Shown here: piece after piece, positions 21,227-31,831 of the stretch | Numbering within the stretch: position 1 is the stretch's first letter | How the letters are laid out: each line of letters starts with the position of its first letter | Assembly (NCBI GenBank): GCA_963281255.1 | Contig: OY725491.1 | Location: 1,984,001 to 2,048,000, forward strand | From: Aphrocallistes beatrix | Lineage: Eukaryota; Porifera; Hexactinellida; Sceptrulophora; Aphrocallistidae | Length of the DNA: 64,000 nucleotides | Direction: 5' to 3' | Program-made: the position numbers and the translations under genes | Notes under the pieces: generated by a model | Told to the model about the DNA's origin: nothing | Databases searched by the model: none | The model's input: the letters and a program-made list of their open reading frames with translations, nothing else

Positions 21227-23251
21227 ACGAGTGTGAAGTAGCAGCGAGATGTAAGCACAACTTACGGCATAATTTCTCAGTCAATTCTGTATCAATCATG
21301 GTCAAACTTGTTATATGGCATAATCTAGTATGGGGCTTTCCTCCATTCTGATAGTTAGTGTATACCACTCCTCCCCATCCCACAATGACATTGCATAGCC
21401 TACCGTATATAAGGCCTCACAGAAACTTGTGGATTTGGGACTAGGGATGCGAAGGAAGACCGTTGAACTAATGCATGAGCTGCCTTAAACCATTTACAAA
21501 GCACAATAGAGCTTAGGAATGTATTATCAGCATATATAAATATGGTGTCAAAGTACCCATATCCGTTGTTAAAAATTTGATTAGTCACCATATGGTTGCG
21601 CAATAGGTTATATTTGTGACAAATTGGTGATTTTCAGAGGCCGTTTAGGGGCACTTCTAAGTGTTTTTATTTTTTTCGCATAGAACTGAGATGTGAATGG
21701 GTTAATACGAAAAATTTGGATTTTTTTCATGGAATGTTGGTACATTCCAGTGTTGCTATGGAAACGTGTTTTGGTCAGTTGGCGTTATATCTTGAAAACT
21801 GCAATGGCTACACATTCAAATATAATTCCATTTGATAGCGAATATACTACTTCCTATTAAGTGATAATATAATTTCGACCTCTAAATTCAATAGTTTATG
21901 AGATATTCGGCAAATTATCAAATGTAACCAATATGGCACATTGTCGAATATCTCATAAACTATTGAATTTAGAGGTCGAAATTATATTATCACTTAATAG
22001 GAAGTAGTATATTCGCTATCAAATGGAATTACATTTGAATGTGTAGCCATTGCAGTTTTCAAGATATAACGCCAACTGACCAAAACACGTTTCCATAGCA
22101 ACACTGGAATGTACCAACATTCCATGAAATAATTCCAAATTTTTCGTATTAACCCATTCACATCTCAGTTCTATGCGAAAAAATTTACAATAAAAACACT
22201 TAGAAGTGCCCCTAAACGGCCTCTGAAAATCACCAATTTTGTCACAAATATAACCTATTGCGGAACCATATGGTGATTAATCAAATTTTTTACAACGGAT
22301 ATGGGTACTTCGACACCATATTTATATATGCTGGTAATACATTCCTAAGCTCTATTGTGCTTTGTAAATGATTTAAGACAGCTCATGTATTAGTTCAACG
22401 GTCTTCCTCCGCATCCCTAGTCCCAAATCCGCAAGTTACTGTGAGGCCTTATATACAGTAGGCTATAGACATTGCAATTTTCCAATACAAAATCCCCATA
22501 GACAATTTCGAGCACCACTCACGCCTCCTCAAATTTCTTTTTTGAGTCCCTGACTGCATACAACGTTAAGGTTGTTATTTGGAAAATACCTAATAGTCCA
22601 GGACCACGGGGAGCCAAACGAGAAATTGAGAAGTACATAACTTTTTTGGTGGTTTTGGGTTCTTTGAGGCTTCCCTTGACCAAAGTTAAGCCCATGCACT
22701 TTGGCATGTTTGGCTATTTTTTTAATGCATGCAAATAAAAACCTCCTAGTAACCCCATCGAGTGACCCTTGTTTTGCTCCCCTAAATTCAATGAGTTCAA
22801 AAATAAAATTGCCTGAAAAAAATTGCCCAAACATGCCAAAGTTGCATGGGCTTAACTTTGGTCAAGGGGACCCTCAAGAACCAAAAACCACCAAAAAGTT
22901 ATATACTTCTCAAATTTCTCGGTTGACCCCCTGTGGTCCTGTACTATTAGGTATTTTCCAAATAACAACCTTAACGTTGTATGCAGTCAGGGACTCAGAA
23001 AAGAAATTTGAGGAGGCGTGATAAGAGTGGTACTCGAAATTGTCTATGGGGATTTTGTATTGGAAAATTGCAATGTCATTGTGGGATGGGGAGGAGTGGT
23101 GTACACTAACTATCAGGATAGAAGAAAGCCCCATACTAGATTATTCCACAGGACAAGTTTGAACATGGTTGATGCTGAATTGCCTGAGAAATTAAGTCCT
23201 AAGTCGTGCTTACATTTCGCTGCTGACCTCACACTAATTTCCTCGAGTTAC
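21227..23251. mobile_element. Foldback element (outer), interrupted by a second foldback element
   Basis: The outer arms 21227-21395 plus 22477-22715 are complementary to 22834-23251. Removing the insertion at 21396-22467 joins the left arm seamlessly. Each arm is then about 410 bp around a centre of about 120 bp. No transposase ORF is visible. The arms contain GTGTACACCACTCCTCC-like and ATTTGAGGAGGCGTGA phrases found on both sides. Confidence 0.85.
21396..22467. mobile_element. Foldback element (inner), about 530-bp arms, 9-bp duplication
   Basis: This is an almost perfect palindrome centred near 21935. The ends are TAGCCTACCGTATATAAGG and its complement. It is flanked by the exact 9-bp repeat GACATTGCA (21387-21395, 22468-22476). 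The opposite arm of the outer element has the uninterrupted site (CAATGACATTGCAATTTTCC on the matching strand). Nine-base duplications fit Mutator or Foldback-type insertion. Single-arm relatives occur at 35040-35571, 48190-48500 and 62790-63270. Confidence 0.9.
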
Positions 23252-24296
23252 ATTTTATCAATCCTCAATGGCTATTCCGATACAAAATTGTATCAGGAAA
23301 CGTCTAGAGAAAGGTAACGCACTGGAAAAGTATCCGAAACATATCCGATTTTGTGCCAATGCTCTTTAGAGCAGAATCAAGTGGAAGTGAAGGTACATTA
23401 TTGGTTTCTCTTTACCCTTCACTCATTTAGGATTTTGTTTATTTGGAATAATTATCCTGGAATTTGCTAGAGATGAGAAGCTTCTTTATAATCCAGACAG
23501 CAATTCGAAACGCACTGCAGGTAAAGATCTAAAAGACGGCACGAACCCATTCTCCAGATTGACATCATTAATACATTGTGAACCTCCGAGCAGGGACTTC
23601 GCCAGGATTTTTCCACTAGGGGGCAGAGCGAGTCCCCGAGTGAGGCAAACCACAAAAATTTCTGATGGAGAGGTACAACACCCTGCTGGGGTCCAGGGAC
23701 AAAGCCTCCGAAGTTGACAATATTTGTTTCATAATGTGTTCACATTCCCCAAATTTGGACGAATAAATGATTTTTCTAAATATTTAGTTTATTAAATACT
23801 GATGAGAGTACGAAACACTAGAAACTATGAATAAAATTTTAACAGAGGAAGAATTGCCCCGGGGCAAGAAAAGTTCCCAAGGGAGGAATTGCCAGATTGC
23901 CCCTCTCCCCATGCCTCTGAGATATGGCACCTCAGAAATTCCACAACCTCCGAAATGCAGCAATTAAGTGAACTCCGGATTGAGATTTTAATACAAAATT
24001 ACCTCCGAGATGCGACAACCTCTGGTAAACATAATCCTTTAAAAAATCATTTCTCTTTCACAATTAGTTTACATTTAAATTTTAAATTTTACGGATAAAG
24101 CAGTTGGATGACTTTGAAAATTGTGGGCCTCCACATATGCAATGCTATTTACAACATCTATACTATTTTTGTTTCTAAATATTTTAACGAGTACTTGTAG
24201 ATTGAGGCATCTACTATAATAATTTTTTTAACATATCAATGTTACATACACACATACACGCATACATACATTACATACTATAAGCAGCAAGAAATT
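23252..24296. other. Intergenic, no gene recognised
   Basis: A GC-richer patch at about 23580-23720 (GGGGGCAGAGCGAGTCCCC) resembles hAT subterminal sequence seen elsewhere. Short direct repeats around CCTCCGAGATG occur at 23920-24020. There is a (CATACA)n-like stretch near 24245-24280. Confidence 0.45.
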
Positions 24297-25331
24297 CTAC
24301 TTAACGCCTCTGAGAAGAAGAGGTTGGTGTGTTGTGTTGGAAGGATAACACACGTGATATCTGGTGTACTTAGGACTCTTTGACTTTGAAATTAGAAAGC
24401 TAATAAGCACTGTAGTGTAGAAAATGAGGGAGTACATTATCCATATAAATCCTTCGAGGTACCTCAGCACTTGAAAAACCTGTTCGAAAATTATATTTTG
24501 TGTTCCCGAAAATAAATGTGTCGGTAGAAAAATTCCATCTCTTACGACAAGGTTAAAGTTGAATATAAGTATTATCAAACTGTAAGTCACCATGAGCATG
24601 TATACCTGCCATTTGTACCTATTTTCTATTTTCTGGTATAGTGCTTGATATCTAGTGAAATTATAGTCTTGTCTCCTCCATCTAAGCAGTTGTCTAAGTC
24701 TCAAGCAGCCTTTCAGTAGCAAGACGTAATTAACAGTGTTGAACACTGCATAAAAGTACACGGCGAAAAATTTGTAGGAGGATAGGTCAAGTGGGAGGCA
24801 AATTAGTACTTGTATAAGGATAAATGCCGTCATGTACCGTATCACTCTCGTTGTTCTATTTTGGTTCATGAATTTCTCGGATATATATAGAGGTAGCGTT
24901 GCTGTAAATCCACCTACACACAATAATAGTGTATTAATGGCTATTGCGTCAAATAATAGCCTGCATTCCAAATTCATGGCCCAAGACTGGCACATAGTAG
25001 TTCTGTTAAATGTATCAACCTCTGATTCAAGTTCATTTCCAAGCAGACTCGATGCCATGACTAGGCAGGAGATGAGTTCAAATATTAGCAACACTATCAT
25101 CAATCTCAATTTGATATTGTTGCATTTAACTACAGCTATTTCGCCATAAGATTCTGGTGCATTCATCCTCTTTGTGTTGTTAATTTTCCTCTGATTCTCT
25201 CTGATAAATCCCCAAAGAAGAAATATCCATATGAGTAGTATTACTACTAATAAAGCAAGAACGATATATCCCAGTATGTAGAAGACGGCTCCTAGGACTG
25301 CTGAAACTCCGAATGTGCTGTTGGTAGCCAT
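24297..25331 (-). CDS. Seven-pass membrane protein, unrecognised family
   Basis: A single exon of 344 aa. Seven hydrophobic segments are visible at about residues 17-43, 75-97, 127-150, 164-182, 187-206, 242-263 and 288-314, which fits a 7TM topology. NST near the N-terminus and NRT between segments 2 and 3 are possible glycosylation sites on the outside. The loop between segments 5 and 6 is basic (RLRQLLRWRRQDYNF), as expected of a cytoplasmic face. Rhodopsin-type landmarks (DRY, NPxxY) are absent, so membership of a known GPCR class is not claimed. A diverged paralogue starts 558 bp away on the other strand, sharing NRYKW before segment 6 and the terminal PLL phrase. Confidence 0.75.
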   Translation of the reverse strand: MATNSTFGVSAVLGAVFYILGYIVLALLVVILLIWIFLLWGFIRENQRKINNTKRMNAPESYGEIAVVKCNNIKLRLMIVLLIFELISCLVMASSLLGNELESEVDTFNRTTMCQSWAMNLECRLLFDAIAINTLLLCVGGFTATLPLYISEKFMNQNRTTRVIRYMTAFILIQVLICLPLDLSSYKFFAVYFYAVFNTVNYVLLLKGCLRLRQLLRWRRQDYNFTRYQALYQKIENRYKWQVYMLMVTYSLIILIFNFNLVVRDGIFLPTHLFSGTQNIIFEQVFQVLRYLEGFIWIMYSLIFYTTVLISFLISKSKSPKYTRYHVCYPSNTTHQPLLLRGVK

Positions 25332-25889
25332 TTTATCTTGAAATATAGGATGTGATAATCTGTTTTAAAAAGCATAAATTTGTATTTATACTTGTGCATA
25401 GATTTAAATTGATTTGTAGTATTTTTGGATCAAAAGTGGATACAAGTGTTCGATTACAAAATAACTTTAATTGTTACTTTCAAGATTATTCAAGTTTCTG
25501 TCCATAGACTCTTAATTTTCGTCTTTTTTAGATAAACGTACAATAGACAAAAAATAGTATGACAAATTAAAGAAATTGCAGCAGGATAATTGCTGATTGA
25601 AGCAAAATATTTCCTTACCGCTATCAATTCGAAAGTAACCAAAGAAATTATTCATTATATACTGAAAGTTTTCAATCAGAATACAACTTTGCATTCTACA
25701 AAATGATTACAACCAAATGATATTCGATAATAAATGCAAAATAACTTTATAATTAAAATGTATAAAGGAAGGGACTTTATTTGATTAATGATCCTAGAGT
25801 ATAACATTTGCCATCCTGCTAAAAAATATAAAAGAGAGAATCTATCAGTTAAACTGAATAATATTAGTTTAATCTGTATATTGTATCCA

Positions 25890-26911
25890 ATGAAAAGTGA
25901 AAATGGTTCAGATGAAATATTTTTCAATAAGATTATTTGGCAACCAATATACAATTCAGGGTATTTCTCAATGACTGTTTTCGGTTCAATTCTATATGTC
26001 ATATGGCTGATATATTTCATATCTCGATTTTTAACTTTTCACCAGTTAAGACGTTCTACTGAAGGCAAGGAAACCCTTGAAGTAAGGTACAGGTGTAAGA
26101 CAGAGTATTACAAATTCGCTCTTTTGATTGCAATCACTCTAGTAGAGCCGTTTAACTTTATTCCGCATACTCTTGCATATGGAGTCAAGTTGTCAGCTCG
26201 TGACATGAACCAAACTATGTCTACAAGCTTCACAGCGATATCCGTTATTCTGACACTGAAATCAATCTCCTCTGTACTTGGGTTAGTCACTATTTCTCTT
26301 CTCAACGTTCTCACCGTTTACATGAGTTATGTGAATTTATGTTACACTGAATTTACACTAATCAAAAGAAAACTTTGGAGCATAGTGATACTTGCTGTGA
26401 TCCTCTCATTGAGTTCATTCATACTGGTAATTGGGGCCCTGATAGTTCAGCTAGTTAGCATACCAATTGCTATTATGAATTTAAGCAGTTAGTTAAGAAT
26501 TCCAAGTATTTATACAGGCTACTTAAGAGCCATTATCAAAATCTCATTTCTGAGAACTATTCTTCATACCGAAAACATAAAAGCACTGCTAATAGATACA
26601 AATGGTTGACAGTCAATTTATTAATTTTCATCGCAATTATTATACTAAGTTACTTCTGTGATATTTGGGGCTCACTCTTAAAGTTGATGATAATCTTCAA
26701 TTCGGAACTAGGAATCAGGGCCCAGACAAACATATATAGACATATTTTAGCAGGAATAGATTGGACAACGAACGCAATACTGCAGATTTCATCACTCTGG
26801 ATGATATTTCAATTCTTCGTTATGACAGTGTATTTCGTTATAAGTTATAGGAACAAAGTGATGTTCTCAAGGAGAACTAACTCGAGATTGATGGATCCTT
26901 TATTAAACTAA
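25890..26911 (+). pseudogene. Paralogous seven-pass membrane protein with one frameshift
   Basis: The first frame, from ATG 25890, gives four to five hydrophobic segments and hits TAG at 26490-26492. From about 26470 the coding sense continues in another frame: it reads EFKQLVKNSKYLYRLLKSH and, further on, ANRYKW, which aligns with the basic loop and ENRYKW of the neighbour. It ends with the last two membrane segments and PLLN at 26911. Total length then fits the paralogue without an intron, so a 1-base loss (or 2-base gain) near 26470 is the simplest reading. It may be a true pseudogene or a sequence error. The gene is divergent from 24297-25331, so a shared promoter is possible. Confidence 0.72.
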
Positions 26912-26991
26912 AGCATATTTATGTGATTGAATATGATTTTGTGATGTTATTGTCATTATTGTTATTATTATTTGAGTTCTTGTTTTGAATT

Positions 26992-26997
26992 AATAAA
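26992..26997 (+). promoter_or_regulatory. Poly(A) signal AATAAA
   Basis: This is 81 bp after the stop of the 7TM-like paralogue, a normal position for a functional 3' end. Confidence 0.55.
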
Positions 26998-27233
26998 GTA
27001 AATGGTTTTATAGGAAGTTAAAACTAACCCCCCAAATCGAATGGAAACTTGAAGGTACCCACATAGTATTGCAACCGAAAATATAAAGTCTCACTCTCAC
27101 CCCCTTTCGTGCAATTAAACTTTTTACTTTAACTTTATATGTCCCAATGTGTAATGTGTATCAACAGATATGTCCACCCCAATATATACCAACTCAACAT
27201 AACGATTTATTTTCAATTTAGACATGCACAGTT

Positions 27234-27317
27234 CTAAGTTGACTAATTCATTAAAAAATGGCAAAGAATTATGAATTATTCGAATAATTCATTATTTCAT
27301 GAATTAGTCAACTTAGG
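27234..27317. repeat. 84-bp palindromic MITE-like hairpin
   Basis: The left arm (CTAAGTTGACTAATTCAT) and right arm (ATGAATTAGTCAACTTAG) are perfect complements around an AT-rich centre. Confidence 0.7.
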
Positions 27318-27479
27318 CACAGTTAACAATGATTCGAAAATGGCCTACGAGCAACAGCAATGTAATAAGATTTTCTTAACACATATACGTTGAGATATGT
27401 GTCCAAGATGGTGTCATCTAGAGCAGGGATTCCAAAACTGGCAAAATAAAAGTTGTACGGATTTTTTTGTCAACCGTTT

Positions 27480-28107
27480 ACTTGCTACGGGGTGTAGAAT
27501 TCGAATATTATATTTTCAGATCGATATGATAAATTCTTCGTTTACATTTGTTTACAATAGATACATAAAGTAAACAAATTACCAAAATAGGCTAGAGACT
27601 AGCTTCCAACAGTTGACATGGGGTTTTTAGGGCATAGGCGTAGCCAATGGGCCTGCAGAGCCTGCCCGCAGGCCCACTAAATATCCTGCAGGCCCAGAAA
27701 ATGTTTCTGCAGGCCCAGTTAAGACGGACCGTAGCCCCTGGCAGGCCCTTGTCGGCGCCATGGCTACGCCCCTAGGTATAGAATTCGAATATTATATTTT
27801 CAGATCGATATGATAAATTCTTTGTTTACTTTTGTTTACAATAGATACAGAAAGTAAACAAATTACAAAATTAGGCTAGAGACTAGCTTCAAACGGTTGA
27901 CATGAGGTTTTTAGGGGTGTAGAATTCGAATATAATATTTTCAGATCCATATGAGAAATTATTGGTTAACTTTTGTTTACAATATTCATATAAATTCAAC
28001 AAATTCCCAAAATAGGCTAGATTGAGTAACTCCAGGCTCCCGCATGGCGACTCTGCGGACACGCAGTGTCTGCAAGCCGCACAGCGCAAGTAAGCGAAGC
28101 GCACTTG
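27480..28107 (+). mobile_element. HeliB copy, 5' truncated
   Basis: Three units of the roughly 141-bp internal repeat are followed by the conserved 3' region: a hairpin with TGCGGACACGCAGTGTC, then AAGCGCACTTG and a flanking T. A 142-bp insertion (27633-27774) sits in the first unit. Confidence 0.8.
27633..27774. mobile_element. Small MITE with GGCGTAGCCA ends inside HeliB
   Basis: The ends CATAGGCGTAGCCAATGG and CCATGGCTACGCCCCTAG form imperfect inverted repeats. The inside has several GCAGGCCCA repeats. The uninterrupted HeliB sequence is seen in neighbouring units. Confidence 0.7.
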
Positions 28108-29307
28108 TAAATCATATTGCCACTGAAATTGACTAAATGACAATGTTAGTAAATAATCGACATAGTTATGTCTGTATTTATATGTCGCATCATGTTCTAA
28201 TCTCCGTGCTTGGAAAGTTAGATTGTTAATATTTCAGGATAGAAGTCTCTATCATCCCAGAAATGCTGCACAGCTGTATGTCTTGCATAGTTTCTCCATT
28301 CCCTTCTTGGAACGTTACTAACGTTTGAGAGATAATCCTTTCTTATCATCAGCTGTTGCCTATGACTGCACTTGACACCTGTCTCCAGCAGTGAACAGGC
28401 TACGTCATCTCAACCCATTCATCCGTCCACACCTGACATGGGATGACCTCATCACACAGCCCAACACCTCGCCACACTCGGCCCTTAGAAGACGTGGAGT
28501 TTCGGTGAAGAATAATTTGTCCGTGAAGGACAGCCACTGCCTTTGGTCTGCATTCCTTGCTGACTATGGGCCTATCTACACTGCAGCCGTAGTGGAGTTC
28601 GGACAGGAGAGCTCCACTCAGCTCTAGCTCAGTCTTTGTCTCAGCCCGTGGAGGGGAGAGAGCGGAGAGACAGACTCAGCTAAGCGGTCCCTCATTTCCC
28701 CGGGAGTTCGTCTGGTGGTGTTGCGGTGTCTGTCGTGACGGGTTCACGATCAACTAATGTCCTAGTTCGATGTCATGTCCGGACCAGACCAACTAGACTC
28801 CACTAGTGCCCGCATTCCTGAATACTACCCTAGCAACCACACCCTACACATCGGACTGTCTTAAACAACACCAAAGTTGCCGTAGAGTGAATATGACGTC
28901 ACAACATCGGCAGTAAAGTTACCTCATTTCAAACACAGCATACTAGCATCAAGAGTATCAAGGGAGTCATGTCAAAATATATCAGAATTTGTATGGAAAC
29001 GGAACTAACGAAGTGTTTAGTTCAGCTCTACGAGCTTTGGAGGAGCTTTTTTTGCGAGAGGGAATTTCTTATTAGGCGCTCTAATCGAATTCTGTATACT
29101 TTTGGTTTCATTTGTTGATTGTTATTAAACTCTAGATCATAGATCCACATTATGCATTATCATCAGTCTACCCACGAACCCTTTTACCTTCATTCAATAT
29201 CACCATGACATGAGTCCAATACTGATTTAAATATTTCTGATCTTTTTCTTTGAATTTATTTTTCTTTCTTTTTATCCTTCTTTTGCTTAGTCGTTCTGTT
29301 CAATTTC
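28108..29307. other. Intergenic with a GC-rich island
   Basis: 28380-28870 is much richer in GC and CpG than its surroundings. It contains an ORF (28391-28627, non-ATG start) of 78 codons without a recognised domain. Acceptor-like TTTCAG and CTCCAG lie upstream. It may be a promoter/CpG-rich region, an orphan exon, or part of a transposon. Confidence 0.4.
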
Positions 29308-30525
29308 ATGGCAAGTTTGCATGAGTCAGAAAGTGAACCATTCCTCTCTCAAGTGGACAGAGTGAGGAAAGAGATAAGAGATAAATTCTCTAAATCTCAC
29401 CAAATACTGAATGAGAAAGAAACTGCTCTACTGTCAGAGCTAGATCAGCTGGTGACCAGCTACAAGGGGGAAGGAGTTAGGGAACAGATCCAGGAACTGA
29501 ATCTAATAAAGGAATCAATGAAATCGAAAGTACAACGAAATGAGAATCAAGAAATTGTTGTGAAGAGTGCAGCAATGATGGATGACCGCATTAGAGAGCT
29601 TGAAATGAATCTGGAAACAATGAAGCGTGTAGAGCTGGAGTGGGATGAAACACTGGAAGAGAGACTGAGTGAGATAGGAAGGATCAAGGTCATCGAACTC
29701 TTAGACTACAAGAAGAGAGGCGAACCTGTTCTAACTGCTTGTAAGCACAGTTCTAATGTTTCTACTGAAGCTGGAGTGTTTGCTTCTCCTACATCAATCT
29801 CTATCCATCCTCAAACAAATAATATTTACATTTGTGATTATGGAAACAATCGTGTACAAATCTTCACCAGTTCATTCCAATTTCTTTTCCAGTTTAATAA
29901 GAAAATGCATGGACCTCGTGGAATCTGTTTCAATGAAAATAAAGTCTATGTAGCACAAGCTGAGAGTAATAGTCTGAATGTTTATTCTGTTGAAGGGAAG
30001 TTTTTACGGTCAGTTGGGGAGGAAGAAGGACTTAAATTTGATCAACCACGTGGTATCGAAATATCAGTGTTGAAGAATCTAATCTACGTTTGTGATAATA
30101 AAAATAATCGTATTCAGTGTTTGAATTTTGATCTCACTTTCAACTCATTCATTCTTAATATCTTTGGTCCTAGAGATATCAAACTAACTCAGAATGAGAT
30201 TGTTATTTTGAAGAGAGGCGATCATTGTATTTGTTTATTCAATTATTCGCATCAGTTTGTTAGAGAGATGATACATTGTGGAGAAGGTACTCCTCTCAAT
30301 AGGCCTCAGTACTTCTGTCTTGATCAACAGAACAATATCCTCATGACAGATATCTCATCTCACTGTGTTGCCATATTCTCCATCAGAGGGGAGTTGATCT
30401 ACAAATTCGGTAAAAAGGGAGTGAAAAGAGGAGAGTTCATAGAGCCAAGGGGAATAGCTCTAGATAGCTTTAATAAAATAATTGTCTTGTCAATGAATCC
30501 AACTAACTGTATGCAACTGTTTTGA
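29308..30525 (+). CDS. Coiled-coil/NHL-repeat protein (second copy)
   Basis: A single coding exon of 405 aa. Residues about 10-135 are highly charged and heptad-like (coiled coil). From about 150 six NHL blades follow, for example IYICDYGNNRVQIFT, IYVCDNKNNRIQCLN and ILMTDISSHCVAIFS. It has no RING or B-box. It shares layout but little close identity with 16695-17966, so the duplication is old. A long pyrimidine tract ending CTTTTGCTTAG lies 18 bp before the ATG, a strong acceptor for an upstream non-coding exon or a spliced leader. Confidence 0.88.
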   Translation: MASLHESESEPFLSQVDRVRKEIRDKFSKSHQILNEKETALLSELDQLVTSYKGEGVREQIQELNLIKESMKSKVQRNENQEIVVKSAAMMDDRIRELEMNLETMKRVELEWDETLEERLSEIGRIKVIELLDYKKRGEPVLTACKHSSNVSTEAGVFASPTSISIHPQTNNIYICDYGNNRVQIFTSSFQFLFQFNKKMHGPRGICFNENKVYVAQAESNSLNVYSVEGKFLRSVGEEEGLKFDQPRGIEISVLKNLIYVCDNKNNRIQCLNFDLTFNSFILNIFGPRDIKLTQNEIVILKRGDHCICLFNYSHQFVREMIHCGEGTPLNRPQYFCLDQQNNILMTDISSHCVAIFSIRGELIYKFGKKGVKRGEFIEPRGIALDSFNKIIVLSMNPTNCMQLF

Positions 30526-31507
30526 TGTCTAGTCAATGATCTCCAATATGGCATTTAATTTCTACAAATATGTTCTTAGAAATGTAATTGTTTCTCTTCC
30601 AAGACTTTACACGTGTTTACTTTCTAACGCCCTCTGTTTTCTGTAGTTTATTCTGTGTTTCTTTAATTCAAGATGAGTTCTAATATGAAACTTTATTAAG
30701 ATTTAAAAGTGTTTTAGTTCTGCTTTGCTTGTATAAAGCATGTTTTCTCGATATTTTTGCTCATGACCACAATTGACGACACTTTTTATCAAAATTGGGC
30801 AATCATTTAAGTGTTTGATGGCCAAGGCACTCTATAGGTCTATACGAGGATCACTACGAAAGTTTCTGGACAAATATAGAAAAAATTGAGATATAACGCT
30901 TCAAATTTATAACTTTTTGAAGTATCATGCATAACATTCTAGGCAACGTTTCATCCCTTTAAACCATTTATTAAAGTCTTCTTTGATAGTTACCTTTAGA
31001 AATAGAACAACAACAAAAAGCTTTTTATAGATATAAATAGCATAATTTCATCAACAGTTGATACATAGAACTGGGAGACATGGTTGATAGAATCAAGTCT
31101 TTTGGGCATGTGGATGTGATATTGTATCATTCCTCAACATTGGTTTCAATTGACCAATAGGCAGACACTCCATCAATGAGTGAATAGTGTAGATCCTCGT
31201 GATTTGGATCCAAGATGTCCTTTGGGTGGCCGTTATAGATATGATGTTCAACTCTATCTCTAGATTGAATTGTTATTTGAGAGTGTGTTGGATCATACAT
31301 TTATCTTACTAATCCTTTAACATTATTCCCCAGCCGGTCGATCAGATATTAGATTTGAGGAAGATTAATTGTATTAAATGCGTTTAATTTCACATTATGT
31401 AATCCAAATAGATTTCCATTGTTCTGGATTTAACACTCATTACCAAATGCAGGTGTGAAATCGGAAATTGTGAGATTGCTTAAATTTTATTTTTCAATAT
31501 TATTTTT
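30526..31507. other. Intergenic, possible mariner relic
   Basis: At about 30842 the phrase TACGAGGATCACTACGAAAG resembles the terminal phrase of the MITE at 37506-38067. No transposase frame survives. The rest shows no gene. Confidence 0.35.
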
Positions 31508-31517
31508 CATTGATTTG

Positions 31518-31582
31518 GGCATGCCTAATTTCCGGGACGGGAAGGGATCTTGACTCGTCCCGTCCCGGAAATTAGGCATGCC
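31518..31582. mobile_element. 65-bp perfect hairpin insertion
   Basis: Twenty-five-base arms starting GGCATGCCTAATTTCCGGG are perfect complements around a 15-base loop. Exact 10-bp repeats CATTGATTTG flank it (31508-31517, 31583-31592). This is either a minimal MITE or an insertion by another hairpin-forming agent. Confidence 0.8.
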
Positions 31583-31831
31583 CATTGATTTGAGTAAACA
31601 ACGAATTGTAAGAACTGGTTTGAATGATTCATGCAGAACAAAATTAGTGAGTATATTTCATTATAAACATATTTTATAATTTTAATTAACAACTCCATTT
31701 CAAAATAAATTTGCAATTTCATCCAAAAGTTTTTTGAAATCTTTTTAATAACATCATTTATTGTTGTATTATCCAAGTTTTTTGATGAATAAGGTTAGAC
31801 ATAATATTTAAATATTTAAATATTAATACTA

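Noticed and set aside
22529-23317. ORFs of about 100 codons inside the outer foldback element
   Set aside because: They arise in both arms and on both strands, have no domain, and are best read as chance frames of the inverted repeat.
25788-25889. Upstream extension of the second 7TM-like gene
   Set aside because: The preceding 34 codons are not hydrophobic in the pattern of the paralogue; ATG 25890 aligns better.
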